From contig QUMM01000036.1 of NCBI GenBank assembly GCA_003435055.1, forward strand, positions 1 through 26,125: a stretch of 26,125 nucleotides of DNA, written 5' to 3'. Of the stretch, positions 16,160-24,967 are shown in pieces; position 1 is the first letter of the stretch, and each line of letters starts with the position of its first letter. A model generated the notes under the pieces. It saw nothing but the letters and a program-made list of their open reading frames with translations. It searched no databases and was not told where the DNA came from. The position numbers were made by a program, and so were the translations under genes. The DNA is from Lachnospiraceae bacterium OF09-6 (GTDB lineage: Bacteria; Bacillota; Clostridia; Lachnospirales; Lachnospiraceae).

Positions 16160-17659
16160 GTGAAGAGAAAACGAACAAGTCCATTTTCCCACTTGCCTTT
16201 TCCTCTGCGGCTGATTTTTATTTTCCTGCTGACATCCATGCTTTCTCTGGCTATGTCACTGTATCTGAACACCAACATCAACCGGTCACTGGAGCAGATC
16301 AATACCATCTACACCAGCAACAATAATCTGAACATCATGACCGAGACTCTGGACAGCCTGCATAACAACATTCTGGAATACCTGGAAGTCAAAAGTACCG
16401 ACTCACTGAACAACTATTATTACTATGAACAGCAGTACCGCAATCTGCTCTCTGATCTGAACCATCAGGTCACAGATTCCACTGCTGGTTCCATGGAAAA
16501 GAATATCTACAATATTTCTCAGAGTTATCTGGCTATTGCAGATGAAGCTATTGAAGCCAAGCGTGCACGCAACACTGGCAAATACCGTACCGCTTACAAT
16601 GAGGCAACAGATTATTACCATTTTCTGACAGCCTATATCTACAGCCTGAATAACCAGCAGTTCCTGGCCAACTCCAGGAACTATCAGTCCCTGGAAGTCT
16701 CACTGCGGCTGATTGAACGAATGAATACCCTGGTCACAATTGCCATGGCACTGTTCAATATTTTTCTGATCATCATTATGGTCAATCAGATCACCCGCCC
16801 ACTTCTGCTGCTGGCTTCCGCTTCCAACCAGGTAGCCGCCGGCAACTTTGATGTGGAGCTTCCGCCTGTCGTCTCAGACGATGAGCTGGGTGTTGTGACC
16901 CTGGCATTCAGCAAGATGGTCATCAGCATTCAGGAATACATTGAAAAAGTAAAGAGCAGTATAAAGGCCGAAAAAGAGGCCCAGGAGCGTGAACTTCTCA
17001 TGGAAACCCATCTGAAAGAAGCACAACTGCGGTATTATCAGGCTCAGATCAATCCACATTTTTTGTTTAACTCCCTGAACGCCGGTGCACAGATGGCCAT
17101 GATGGAAGACGCGGAAAAAACTTATTCTTTTATTCAGAATATGGCTGATTTTTTTCGTTACAGCATGAAGTCTCTGAATACCGATGTAGATCTTCAGGAA
17201 GAAATTGAACTGGTGGATAACTATGTATCTATCATGAATGTCCGTTTTTCCGGTGACATTCATTATGAAAAATCTATCGACTGCGATATCACAGGAGTCC
17301 GGGTTCCCTGCATGATTATTCAGCCGGCTGTGGAAAATGCCATCAGCTATGGTATCCGCAATATTTCCCGGGAAGGAAAGATCCGCCTGGAAGTCCATCG
17401 AGAAGGCTCTGAGATCCTGATTCATGTACGGGATAACGGTATCGGCATCTCCAGCGAACGCCTGCAGGATATCCGCAGTGGAAAGACTGCACACACTTCC
17501 TCAGACAAGAATTCCAATGGTGTCGGCCTGGGAAATGTGCAAAAACGTCTGAATTTGTATTATAATAAAGAGAATCTTTTCTCCATAGACAGTAAAGGAG
17601 AAAACATGGGTACGCTTGTCACAATCCGTATCCCTGTGGAGGAGGAACAATATGTATAA
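16160..17659 (+). CDS. lytS: Sensor histidine kinase, LytS/YesM type
   Basis: Membrane kinase of the two-component system partnered with the adjacent binding protein. The 499-residue protein has a TM helix near residues 15-36, an extracytoplasmic four-helix-like sensor region, a second TM near 190-212, HAMP (about 213-265), a short coiled coil, then a His_kinase domain with QAQINPHFLFNSLN (H300 phospho-acceptor). The HATPase has the N-box IIQPAVENAISYGI, G1 DNGIGI and G2 NGVGLGNVQKRL. The start is a GTG at 16160 with GGGGG eight bases upstream, three bases after the preceding stop. The stop overlaps the regulator start by eight bases, so the two are translationally coupled. Confidence 0.92.
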   Translation: MKRKRTSPFSHLPFPLRLIFIFLLTSMLSLAMSLYLNTNINRSLEQINTIYTSNNNLNIMTETLDSLHNNILEYLEVKSTDSLNNYYYYEQQYRNLLSDLNHQVTDSTAGSMEKNIYNISQSYLAIADEAIEAKRARNTGKYRTAYNEATDYYHFLTAYIYSLNNQQFLANSRNYQSLEVSLRLIERMNTLVTIAMALFNIFLIIIMVNQITRPLLLLASASNQVAAGNFDVELPPVVSDDELGVVTLAFSKMVISIQEYIEKVKSSIKAEKEAQERELLMETHLKEAQLRYYQAQINPHFLFNSLNAGAQMAMMEDAEKTYSFIQNMADFFRYSMKSLNTDVDLQEEIELVDNYVSIMNVRFSGDIHYEKSIDCDITGVRVPCMIIQPAVENAISYGIRNISREGKIRLEVHREGSEILIHVRDNGIGISSERLQDIRSGKTAHTSSDKNSNGVGLGNVQKRLNLYYNKENLFSIDSKGENMGTLVTIRIPVEEEQYV

Positions 17660-19247
17660 AGTATTACTGGTGGATGATGAGGGAATTGTTCTGGATTCCC
17701 TGAAATTCATTATCAATAAGAACTTTGGTGAATCCTGCGAGATCCGGACAGCCAAGACCGGACGGCAGGCTATTGAGATTGCTCAGGAATTCGTACCGGA
17801 CATTTCCTTTATGGATATACAGATGCCGGGGATCAAAGGTATCGATGCCATTCGGGAGATTCGCACCTTTAATAAAAAATGTCAGTTTATCATCATGTCA
17901 GCTTATGACAAATTTACATTTGCCCAGGAAGCCATCAATCTTGGCGTCATTGAATATCTGACCAAACCGGCCAACCGGGAAAAGATAGTAGCTGCACTGG
18001 AAAAAGCCATGGCTGTCATTGACCAGGAACGCTCCAGCCGCAGTCAGAACCTTCTGATCCGGGAAAAGCTGGAAGCAGTGGTTCCGATTATCGAGAATGG
18101 ATTTATCAATCTGATTCTGTTTCAGGATGATCCGGCGCCTTCTCTGAACCGCTATCGAGATCTGCTGAACATTCATACGGATTATGGATGGATCATGGTT
18201 CTGGAATTCGGTGAAGACGGAGAAAATGGCAATCTGGAGAACCCTGTAGGTACTACGGTTCAGCTGCAAAATCACCACCTGGCTTTTCGTGAAATCATCA
18301 AGGAATTCATGCCCACCTGCATTATCGGACCAATCATGGCCGGCACCGTGGCTCTCTTTATTCCTCATGAATCCCAGGATCTTCCTTACGAGGAACGTAT
18401 TTCCATTATTGAAAATACACGAAATATGATTCGCAAGCTCCGCAAACAGATCGACATGCATTTTCGTGCCGGTATCGGCAATGTCTGGAGTATTACTGAG
18501 CAGAGCAAGTCTTATGAAGAGTCCAAAAAATCTCTCCGCATTGATAAAAGCAGTGTCGTACATCTGCGGGATATCAAGATGGAGCTGGAATATGAGCGGG
18601 ACTATCCGGACGATCTGGAACGTTACCTGTTCTCCTGCCTGATCCGCGGGGAGACCGAGAATGTCATCCGTGCTTCCAATCAGTTCTTTGACTGGATGAT
18701 CGAGAACTATCCTGACTACGTCCAGTGTATCCGCATCAAGATCCTGGAATTTGTCATGACAGCCGAAAAAGAAGTGTTCTTAAAAGGTGGGATTCCCTAT
18801 GGATTTTTATATCGTAAAGATTATCTGGATAATGTGCTGGCCTGCCAGACTCCGGAAGAACAACGGCGCTGGTTTGTCAGCAAGATGACCGAAGCCTGCC
18901 GCAACATCAATGATGTAAAGGAACAGAAAGAAACCACAATCATTGGAAAAGCCCAGCAGTATATCATTCAGAACTTTTCCAAAGAGCTTTCTCTGGAGGA
19001 GGTATCCAAATATGTGGATATCAGTCCCTATTATTTTAGTAAGTTATTCAAAGAAGAAACAGACCAGACTTTTGTCGAATATCTGACCGGACTGCGTGTG
19101 GAAAAAGCCAAAGAAATGCTTATTTCACCAGCAGCCAGCATCAAAGAAGTCTGTATGGCCGTCGGTTACAGCGACCCGAATTATTTCAGCCGTATCTTTA
19201 AAAAAGTAACCGGCAAGACGCCTACCGAATATCGTGACCATATCTAA
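17652..19247 (+). CDS. yesN: Response regulator, REC plus AraC-type DNA-binding domain (YesN)
   Basis: Transcription activator phosphorylated by the kinase above. The 531-residue protein has a receiver domain (1-120: DDE near the N-terminus, phospho-acceptor D55 in FMDIQMPG, K105 in LTKPAN), a central region of about 290 residues typical of YesN regulators, and two helix-turn-helix motifs of an AraC domain at about 430-531 (LSLEEVSKYVDISPYYFSKL, then SIKEVCMAVGYSDPNYFSR). ATG 17652 has GGAGG just upstream and lies inside the end of the kinase gene. Expected target: the xylF promoter region (inference from the XylFII-LytS/YesN model). Confidence 0.93.
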   Translation: MYKVLLVDDEGIVLDSLKFIINKNFGESCEIRTAKTGRQAIEIAQEFVPDISFMDIQMPGIKGIDAIREIRTFNKKCQFIIMSAYDKFTFAQEAINLGVIEYLTKPANREKIVAALEKAMAVIDQERSSRSQNLLIREKLEAVVPIIENGFINLILFQDDPAPSLNRYRDLLNIHTDYGWIMVLEFGEDGENGNLENPVGTTVQLQNHHLAFREIIKEFMPTCIIGPIMAGTVALFIPHESQDLPYEERISIIENTRNMIRKLRKQIDMHFRAGIGNVWSITEQSKSYEESKKSLRIDKSSVVHLRDIKMELEYERDYPDDLERYLFSCLIRGETENVIRASNQFFDWMIENYPDYVQCIRIKILEFVMTAEKEVFLKGGIPYGFLYRKDYLDNVLACQTPEEQRRWFVSKMTEACRNINDVKEQKETTIIGKAQQYIIQNFSKELSLEEVSKYVDISPYYFSKLFKEETDQTFVEYLTGLRVEKAKEMLISPAASIKEVCMAVGYSDPNYFSRIFKKVTGKTPTEYRDHI

Positions 19248-19271
19248 TGAGATTTAAAGAGGATATTTTAC

Positions 19272-20339
19272 ATGAATCGTTTATCAGTGTTTGTAAAAAA
19301 ATATATACTATATGCTGCTGTTGCCTCACTGTCTGTGACCACCGTAGGATGCTCCTCCATCAAGGAAGAATCCCAGTCCGAAAAAAGCGATGAACAGACT
19401 GCCCTGCAGATCGGTATGTCCTTTGACACCTTCGTTCTGGAACGCTGGATCCGGGATCGGGATGTATTCGTCTCCACCGCCTCCGATCTTGGTGCTGAAG
19501 TAAATGTACAGAACGCCAACGGCGATGCTGATGAGCAGGCTTCCCAGATTGAATATCTGATTGACAAGGGTATGGATGTTCTGGTGATCGTCGCCGTTGA
19601 CGGCACCAGTAATGCCCTGGAATCGGCTATCAAACGCGCTCGTAGCAAAGGCATCAAAGTCCTGGCATATGACCGTATTATCCAGAATGCCAATGTGGAT
19701 CTTTACGCATCCTTTGATAATGAAGAAGTCGGCACCCTGATGGCCGAGAGTGTGCTCTCCCAGATTCCGGAAGATGGAAAGATCGCTGCCCTCTATGGCT
19801 CTCCTGCCGACTATAATGTAGTTCTGGTGGAGCAGGGCATTAAAAAAAACCTGGATGGGAAAAATGCACAACTGGTTTATGAGAATTATGCGGATAACTG
19901 GAAGGCAGAATATGCCTACGATCAAATGAATGAGTGTATCGACACGATAGGAAAAGTGGACGCTGTTATCTGCGGTAATGACGGACTTGCCGCCATGGCT
20001 TTCAAGTCACTTTCCGAACATCGCATGGCAGATGATGTCTGCCTGGTCGGACAGGATGCTGATATTGATGCCTGCCAGCGCATTGTAGAAGGTAATCAGT
20101 ATATGACTGTTTACAAATCTATCGACCAGCTGGCCAAGCAGAGTGCCCAGTATGCCGTCATGCTGGCCAAAGGGGAAGATCCTGATCTGGACGAGACCTT
20201 TCATGATGGCACATATGACGTGCCTTATCTGAAGCTGGAGCCAGTCGCTGTTACAGCAGAAAATATGGACAAAGAGATCATCTCTTCCCGGTTCCATCTG
20301 AAAAATGAAGTATATCTGAATGTAGACACAGAGGAGTAA
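19272..20339 (+). CDS. Second XylF-like sugar-binding lipoprotein in the sensor operon
   Basis: A 355-residue extracytoplasmic binding protein with a lipoprotein signal (lipobox TTVGC, C27). It is clearly paralogous to the transporter's XylF at 4687-5736: both have AYDR(L/I)I in the first lobe, an A(T/S)FDN(Y/E) segment and a GQD(C/A)DI hinge motif. It sits between the response regulator and the truncated regulator, far from any permease, so it may be an extra importer receptor under direct regulator control, or a second ligand input to the kinase. AGAGGA precedes ATG 19272. Binding of xylose is likely but untested. Confidence 0.88.
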   Translation: MNRLSVFVKKYILYAAVASLSVTTVGCSSIKEESQSEKSDEQTALQIGMSFDTFVLERWIRDRDVFVSTASDLGAEVNVQNANGDADEQASQIEYLIDKGMDVLVIVAVDGTSNALESAIKRARSKGIKVLAYDRIIQNANVDLYASFDNEEVGTLMAESVLSQIPEDGKIAALYGSPADYNVVLVEQGIKKNLDGKNAQLVYENYADNWKAEYAYDQMNECIDTIGKVDAVICGNDGLAAMAFKSLSEHRMADDVCLVGQDADIDACQRIVEGNQYMTVYKSIDQLAKQSAQYAVMLAKGEDPDLDETFHDGTYDVPYLKLEPVAVTAENMDKEIISSRFHLKNEVYLNVDTEE

Positions 20340-20343
20340 AGAC

Positions 20344-21258
20344 ATGTATAAAGTTATGCTTGCCGATGATGAAGGCGTTGCATTGGACGCACTGCGCATT
20401 ATGATTACCAACCAGTTTCACGACATGGAAGAAACTATCGATATCCGAATTGCCCAGAATTCCAGCCAGCTGTCTGATATTTACCAGAAATATCAGCCTG
20501 ATATCCTGATCCTGAATATCCAGATGGCAGGACTGCACGGTGTTTTCTCGATTCGGGAACTGCATGCTTTTTACAGCGAATGCCTGTTTCTGGTCGTTTC
20601 CTATTCCCGCAAGACAGATTTTAAACGGGAAGGCATCAACATCGGTATCCGCGGCTATCTGACTAAGCCTCTGAAACGTGATAAGGTAATCTCAGCACTG
20701 AAAGATGTCTTTCGAGAAATCAATTACCACAAAAAGCACCAGATCCAGGAGCAGCTAAACAAAGAAGCCTTTGATACCGCTATCCCGGTCATTGAAAACG
20801 GTCTGATCAGTGAACTGCTCTTTCCAGAACAATTTCACCAGAATCTGCATCTGTACACTTCATTGCTGGACATCCATGCGCCATATGGCTGGATCATGGC
20901 TTTAAAGTTCAGCCAGATTACCGCACACGGTACCATGTGCAACCCCATCGGTTCCGTAGTACAGCTCCAGAGCCAGATCTCCTATTTTCGCAAGATCATC
21001 AAAGCCTTCTTCCCAACAGCTATCATAGGTCCCGTTCTGGCCAACCGAATATTTATTATGATTCCATGTAATGCCTGCCCACTTTCCGAAAATGAAGAAG
21101 CATTCCGGCAAAAAAGGTCAAAAGATATGGAGACCCAGCTACATCGCAAGCTGAATCTCCGTTTTAAAATCGGCCTGGGTGCACCACAGCCACTGATGAA
21201 TCTGGCACAGTCATTAAAAGAAGCCTACGAAGCCGTGGAACAGCCCACGCCACATTAA
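20344..21258 (+). CDS. Truncated response-regulator paralogue, Asp replaced by Asn, no DNA-binding domain
   Basis: A 304-residue relative of the YesN protein at 17652-19247. Both start MYKV.L.DDEG, share LTKP.(K/N)R(D/E)K, and share long stretches of the central region (IENG, YGWIM, QLQ, IIGP, F(K/R)(A/I)GIG/LG). Two features set it apart: the phospho-acceptor position reads LILNIQMAG (N58 instead of D), and the protein ends before the AraC helix-turn-helix. It therefore cannot be phosphorylated in the usual way or bind DNA through an AraC domain. The frame is intact, with GAGGAG seven bases upstream and only a four-base gap after the lipoprotein gene, so it is probably expressed. It may pair with YesN or titrate a partner; function is inferred. 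Confidence 0.85.
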   Translation: MYKVMLADDEGVALDALRIMITNQFHDMEETIDIRIAQNSSQLSDIYQKYQPDILILNIQMAGLHGVFSIRELHAFYSECLFLVVSYSRKTDFKREGINIGIRGYLTKPLKRDKVISALKDVFREINYHKKHQIQEQLNKEAFDTAIPVIENGLISELLFPEQFHQNLHLYTSLLDIHAPYGWIMALKFSQITAHGTMCNPIGSVVQLQSQISYFRKIIKAFFPTAIIGPVLANRIFIMIPCNACPLSENEEAFRQKRSKDMETQLHRKLNLRFKIGLGAPQPLMNLAQSLKEAYEAVEQPTPH

Positions 21259-21262
21259 TCCA

Positions 21263-21327
21263 GAAGAGGGAATATCACTCCATAACTGACAACTTTGTTA
21301 TTTTGCGATATTCCCTCTTCTTTTATG
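21263..21327 (+). terminator. Intrinsic terminator of the xylR-sensor operon
   Basis: Perfect 14-bp stem (21263-21276 with 21307-21320), long 30-base loop, followed by TTTTATG. It begins four bases after the stop of the truncated regulator and lies between convergent operons. Confidence 0.8.
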
Positions 21328-21376
21328 TTATTATGCATTATCTAACAACTAATTTTTCTGTTTTTCCAGCCTTTCA

Positions 21377-22393
21377 TCAGCCATCTACTTCTGCTCTCAC
21401 CTCATCTACTTCTTCCTGTGTAAGTGCACCTTTTTCTACATAATAATCTAAATATTCATCTACATTATCTGCTGTAATTAAAATCGCTTCCATCTCAGAC
21501 TCAATTACCTCTTCTTCCCCTTTCAGAAGTTTTGCAGCTGCCTCAAGATTAAGCTGTGCCATTTCATCCGTATCCTGCATAACTGTTGCAGTCATATGGC
21601 CACGTTTGATTGCAAGTAGTGATTCTGGAAGTCCATCAACGCCATAATACTGAGTATCTTTGTAAGTATCATCGTCTTTTACAACCTCATAAGCTGAAAG
21701 TGCTAATGTATCACCAATTGTCATAACAACATCAATCTTTCCAAAAGACTGTACCCAGTCTTCCATTGTTGCCATAAAAGTGGCTTCATCCGCTCTGTCT
21801 GTGATCTTTTCTGCAAGTAATTCAACATCTTCACGTTCTCCTAAAAAAACATCCTTATATGCCTGAAGTCTGGATTCTGTATGAAGATTTCCAGGATTAC
21901 ATGACATCATAACAACTCTCGCATTTTCAGGTGCATTTTCTGTTGCTAACTTTGCTAAAACTTCACCCTGTTCATAAGGATTCGCATCTACCCATGATCC
22001 ACCTTCTATCTCACGAATACCTGCATTCGTTGTGATCAACTTAATTCCTGCATTTAATACCTGTTCACAATATGGCTTCTGTAAATCTCCATCATTTGGC
22101 TGTACAATAATACAATCATAGCCTTTTGTAATACATGTTTCAATCAAGCTGTTTTGTTTGTCACTATCTGCCTGTGCATCTAATATTTCCAAAGAAAACA
22201 AGTCATCATAATTTTTTGCTTCTTCTTCAAAAGAATTGATAATTCTTGCTACAAAGCTGTCTGCTGCATTTCTTACAATAAATGCCACTTCATACTTCTC
22301 ATTGCTTTCTGCTTTTGCAGTAAATCCAGCCCCCACTGGAATAACCGCTACAGTTGCCATTAACATTGCTAACCCTTTTTTCCATGCTTTCAT
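21377..22393 (-). CDS. Sugar-binding protein of a second CUT2 ABC importer
   Basis: A 338-residue RbsB-like extracytoplasmic receptor (Peripla_BP_4): VAFIVRNAADSFVARI at the N-terminal lobe, CIIVQPNDGDLQKP, VVMTIGDTLALSAYEVV and YYGVDGLPESLLAI. The signal peptide ends in a signal-peptidase-I type AKA-ES site; no lipobox cysteine is present, as for the first importer's receptor. AAGGAGG lies seven bases before ATG 22393. Last gene of the dehydrogenase-ATPase-permease-receptor operon. The ligand is not determined; a polyol or pentose is suggested by the linked dehydrogenase. Confidence 0.88.
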   Translation of the reverse strand: MKAWKKGLAMLMATVAVIPVGAGFTAKAESNEKYEVAFIVRNAADSFVARIINSFEEEAKNYDDLFSLEILDAQADSDKQNSLIETCITKGYDCIIVQPNDGDLQKPYCEQVLNAGIKLITTNAGIREIEGGSWVDANPYEQGEVLAKLATENAPENARVVMMSCNPGNLHTESRLQAYKDVFLGEREDVELLAEKITDRADEATFMATMEDWVQSFGKIDVVMTIGDTLALSAYEVVKDDDTYKDTQYYGVDGLPESLLAIKRGHMTATVMQDTDEMAQLNLEAAAKLLKGEEEVIESEMEAILITADNVDEYLDYYVEKGALTQEEVDEVRAEVDG

Positions 22394-22473
22394 AAAGAAC
22401 CTCCTTAATAATAAAAATTATAATAGTTTTTATAACAATCCCATCTGGGCATTATTATTTTAATTTTGTTGTA

Positions 22474-23427
22474 TCATCCCTTTTTATATGTCTTCTTTTC
22501 TTTCGAATAAATATCCCAAATAACTGCTACTGCAATAATAAATCCACGTACCACCTGTTGTAAGTAAGAATCTATCGATGCAAGATTCATAATATTGTTT
22601 AAAAAACCAACAATAAATGATCCGACCACTGTTCCAAAAGCAGTACCTATTCCACCTGAAAAACTAGTTCCGCCAATAATGGTAGAGGTCATTGCATCAA
22701 ACTCATAACTCAATCCACCATTTGGCATTGCTCCATTTACACGAGCTACCCATACTACTGCAGCCAATCCAACTAGTACGCCATTTGCTACATAAGCAAG
22801 AATTTTTATTTTCTCGACATTGATACCTGAAGCTCTGGCTGCTTCTTCATTTCCGCCCACTGCATAAATAGATCGACCAAATTTTGTCTGTTTTGTCAGA
22901 TAAGCCATAATTATAAAACATGCAACCATAAAATACACTGGCATTGGAATCCCCAGGAAATTTCCCTGACCAATAAATGTCAATCCCTCAATATCATATA
23001 AATTCGTTCCGCCTGTATAAAAGAGAGCTGCCCCTCTTGCCATTGCCTGAACTGCCAATGTTGCAATAAATGGTGGGGTATGAAAAAATGTTACCATCAA
23101 TGCACTGATCAGATTACATGCAACAGCAACAACAATTGCAACAAGAATTGTTAAAAACACATTCGGAACATGCTGGAAAAAGGATACACAGATTACCCCC
23201 GATAATGCCAAAACAGATCCTGCTGCAAGATCCAGAAGTCCGCATATGATCAGTAACATCGCTCCAAATGATATAATAATAATAACAGACTGCTGTTTTA
23301 CTACATTTAATAAATTGCTTATTTTCAAAAAATTCTCATTTGCCACACCGCAAACTGCCATTAAAGCTAGTAAGATCAACACTAAACTATATTTATTTAA
23401 AATTGATCTCCAATTTTTTGTTGACAT
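22474..23427 (-). CDS. Permease of the second CUT2 ABC importer (RbsC-like)
   Basis: About 317 residues, eight to ten membrane helices, BPD_transp_2 family. Motifs: CGLLDLAAGSVLALSGV, TPPFIATLAVQAMARG, IYAVGGNEEAARASGI (the EAA-like loop contacting the ATPase) and GGTSFSGGIGTAFG. Start 23427 is preferred, with GGAGG eight bases upstream; an in-frame ATG five codons earlier (23442) has no such site. It follows the ATPase gene with a 23-base gap. Confidence 0.9.
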   Translation of the reverse strand: MSTKNWRSILNKYSLVLILLALMAVCGVANENFLKISNLLNVVKQQSVIIIISFGAMLLIICGLLDLAAGSVLALSGVICVSFFQHVPNVFLTILVAIVVAVACNLISALMVTFFHTPPFIATLAVQAMARGAALFYTGGTNLYDIEGLTFIGQGNFLGIPMPVYFMVACFIIMAYLTKQTKFGRSIYAVGGNEEAARASGINVEKIKILAYVANGVLVGLAAVVWVARVNGAMPNGGLSYEFDAMTSTIIGGTSFSGGIGTAFGTVVGSFIVGFLNNIMNLASIDSYLQQVVRGFIIAVAVIWDIYSKEKKTYKKG

Positions 23428-23450
23428 AGATTTTTCCTCCATTACGTCTT

Positions 23451-24941
23451 TTAATTTGAAACTGCCATTCCCAAAATAACTTCCTGTGTAAATTCTTTTC
23501 GTTCAAGACTACCTGCAATGTGCCCTTCGTTCATCACATAGATTCGATCACACATTCCAATCAACTCTGGCAGTTCAGATGATACCAAAATAATTCCTTT
23601 TCCAGCATTTGCGAACTCTTCAATCAATTGATATATTTCTGTTTTCGCGCCAACATCAATTCCTCTTGTTGGTTCATCCATTATCAAAACCTCTGGATCA
23701 CACAATAACCATTTTGCAAGAATTACCTTTTGTTGGTTACCTCCTGACAAATTCATAATTTTAGCTTCTATTGACGGTGTTTTCACCCGCATCTTCTTGC
23801 AAACTTGTTCTACCTCTCGTTCTTCTCTCTTTTTATGGCGAATTCCTTTATAAAAATACTGTTTTAAAGAAGCAAGTGATACATTTTCCATTATATCACG
23901 CATTGGTATTATTCCATATTTTCTCCGATCCTCAGATATCATCGCAATTCCTTTTTCAATTGCATCAGCAGGACTTTTTATCTGAATTTTCTGTCCTCTC
24001 AAATATATTTCACCCGTCTGATATTTATCTAATCCAAAAATGGCACGCATAATTTCCGTTCGTCCTGCACCAACCAATCCTGCAAAACCTACTACTTCAC
24101 CACGATGAACTTGAAATGAAATGTCTTCAAAAATTTTATGCGATGTCAGTTTTTCTACCCGAAATATTTCCTCTCCAATTTTCACATCTTCTTTCGGATA
24201 CATATTTTCCAATTTCCGACCTACCATTAAACTAATAATTTCATCCATTGTAGTTTCATTCGCCTTTTTTGTTGCTATCGTAGTACCATCCCGCAACACC
24301 GTGATTTCATCTGCAATCCTGAAAATTTCATCCATTTTATGTGAAATATAAATAATACTGACACCTCGTTTTTTCAATTCCTCTATTTTTCTAAATAGAA
24401 ATTCTACCTCTTTATTAGAAATTGATGACGTAGGTTCATCCATAATCAAAATTTTTGCTTCAAATGAAACCGCTTTTAAAATTTCAATCAACTGAATATC
24501 TGCAACACTCAGGCTCCTCAAAAGATCATGTGCTTTATAAGGCAGCCCTTCCTGTTTCATAAGACGTTCTGTTTCATCATACATTTTGTTCCAATTCAAT
24601 CTGAATTTTCCCTTTGGAGCCCATCTTCCCATGAATATATTTTCTGCAATTGTCAGATCTGGTACATAGGATAATTCTTGAAATATCATTGCAATCCCAT
24701 TTGCTCTTGCATCCATAGGACTATGTATTTCGACTTTTTTTCCATCAATATAGATTTCTCCTTCATCCTGTCGATAGATCCCATCAAGCACCTTCATCAG
24801 TGTTGATTTTCCTGCACCATTCTCTCCACACAAAACATGGACTGTTCCTTTTTTCAGTGCAAAACTAACTTGATCCAGAGCTTTAACACCAGGAAAACTT
24901 TTGGAAATGTTCTTTACTTCCAATTTGATTTCTGCACCCAT
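23451..24941 (-). CDS. ATP-binding protein of the second CUT2 ABC importer (RbsA-like)
   Basis: A 496-residue duplicated ABC ATPase. The first half has Walker [12 protein letters not shown], signature region LSVADIQLIEILKA and Walker B ILIMDEPTSSI. The second half has a degenerate Walker A (GLVGAGRTEI), [14 protein letters not shown] and [12 protein letters not shown]. Same architecture as XylG at 3042-4580 but a separate lineage judging by sequence and by its A+T-rich codons. The start at 24941 follows AAAGGA and GGTGGAG; it lies 26 bases after the dehydrogenase stop. Confidence 0.92.
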   Translation of the reverse strand: MGAEIKLEVKNISKSFPGVKALDQVSFALKKGTVHVLCGENGAGKSTLMKVLDGIYRQDEGEIYIDGKKVEIHSPMDARANGIAMIFQELSYVPDLTIAENIFMGRWAPKGKFRLNWNKMYDETERLMKQEGLPYKAHDLLRSLSVADIQLIEILKAVSFEAKILIMDEPTSSISNKEVEFLFRKIEELKKRGVSIIYISHKMDEIFRIADEITVLRDGTTIATKKANETTMDEIISLMVGRKLENMYPKEDVKIGEEIFRVEKLTSHKIFEDISFQVHRGEVVGFAGLVGAGRTEIMRAIFGLDKYQTGEIYLRGQKIQIKSPADAIEKGIAMISEDRRKYGIIPMRDIMENVSLASLKQYFYKGIRHKKREEREVEQVCKKMRVKTPSIEAKIMNLSGGNQQKVILAKWLLCDPEVLIMDEPTRGIDVGAKTEIYQLIEEFANAGKGIILVSSELPELIGMCDRIYVMNEGHIAGSLERKEFTQEVILGMAVSN

Positions 24942-24967
24942 TGCTCCACCAATCCTTTTTTCATATC

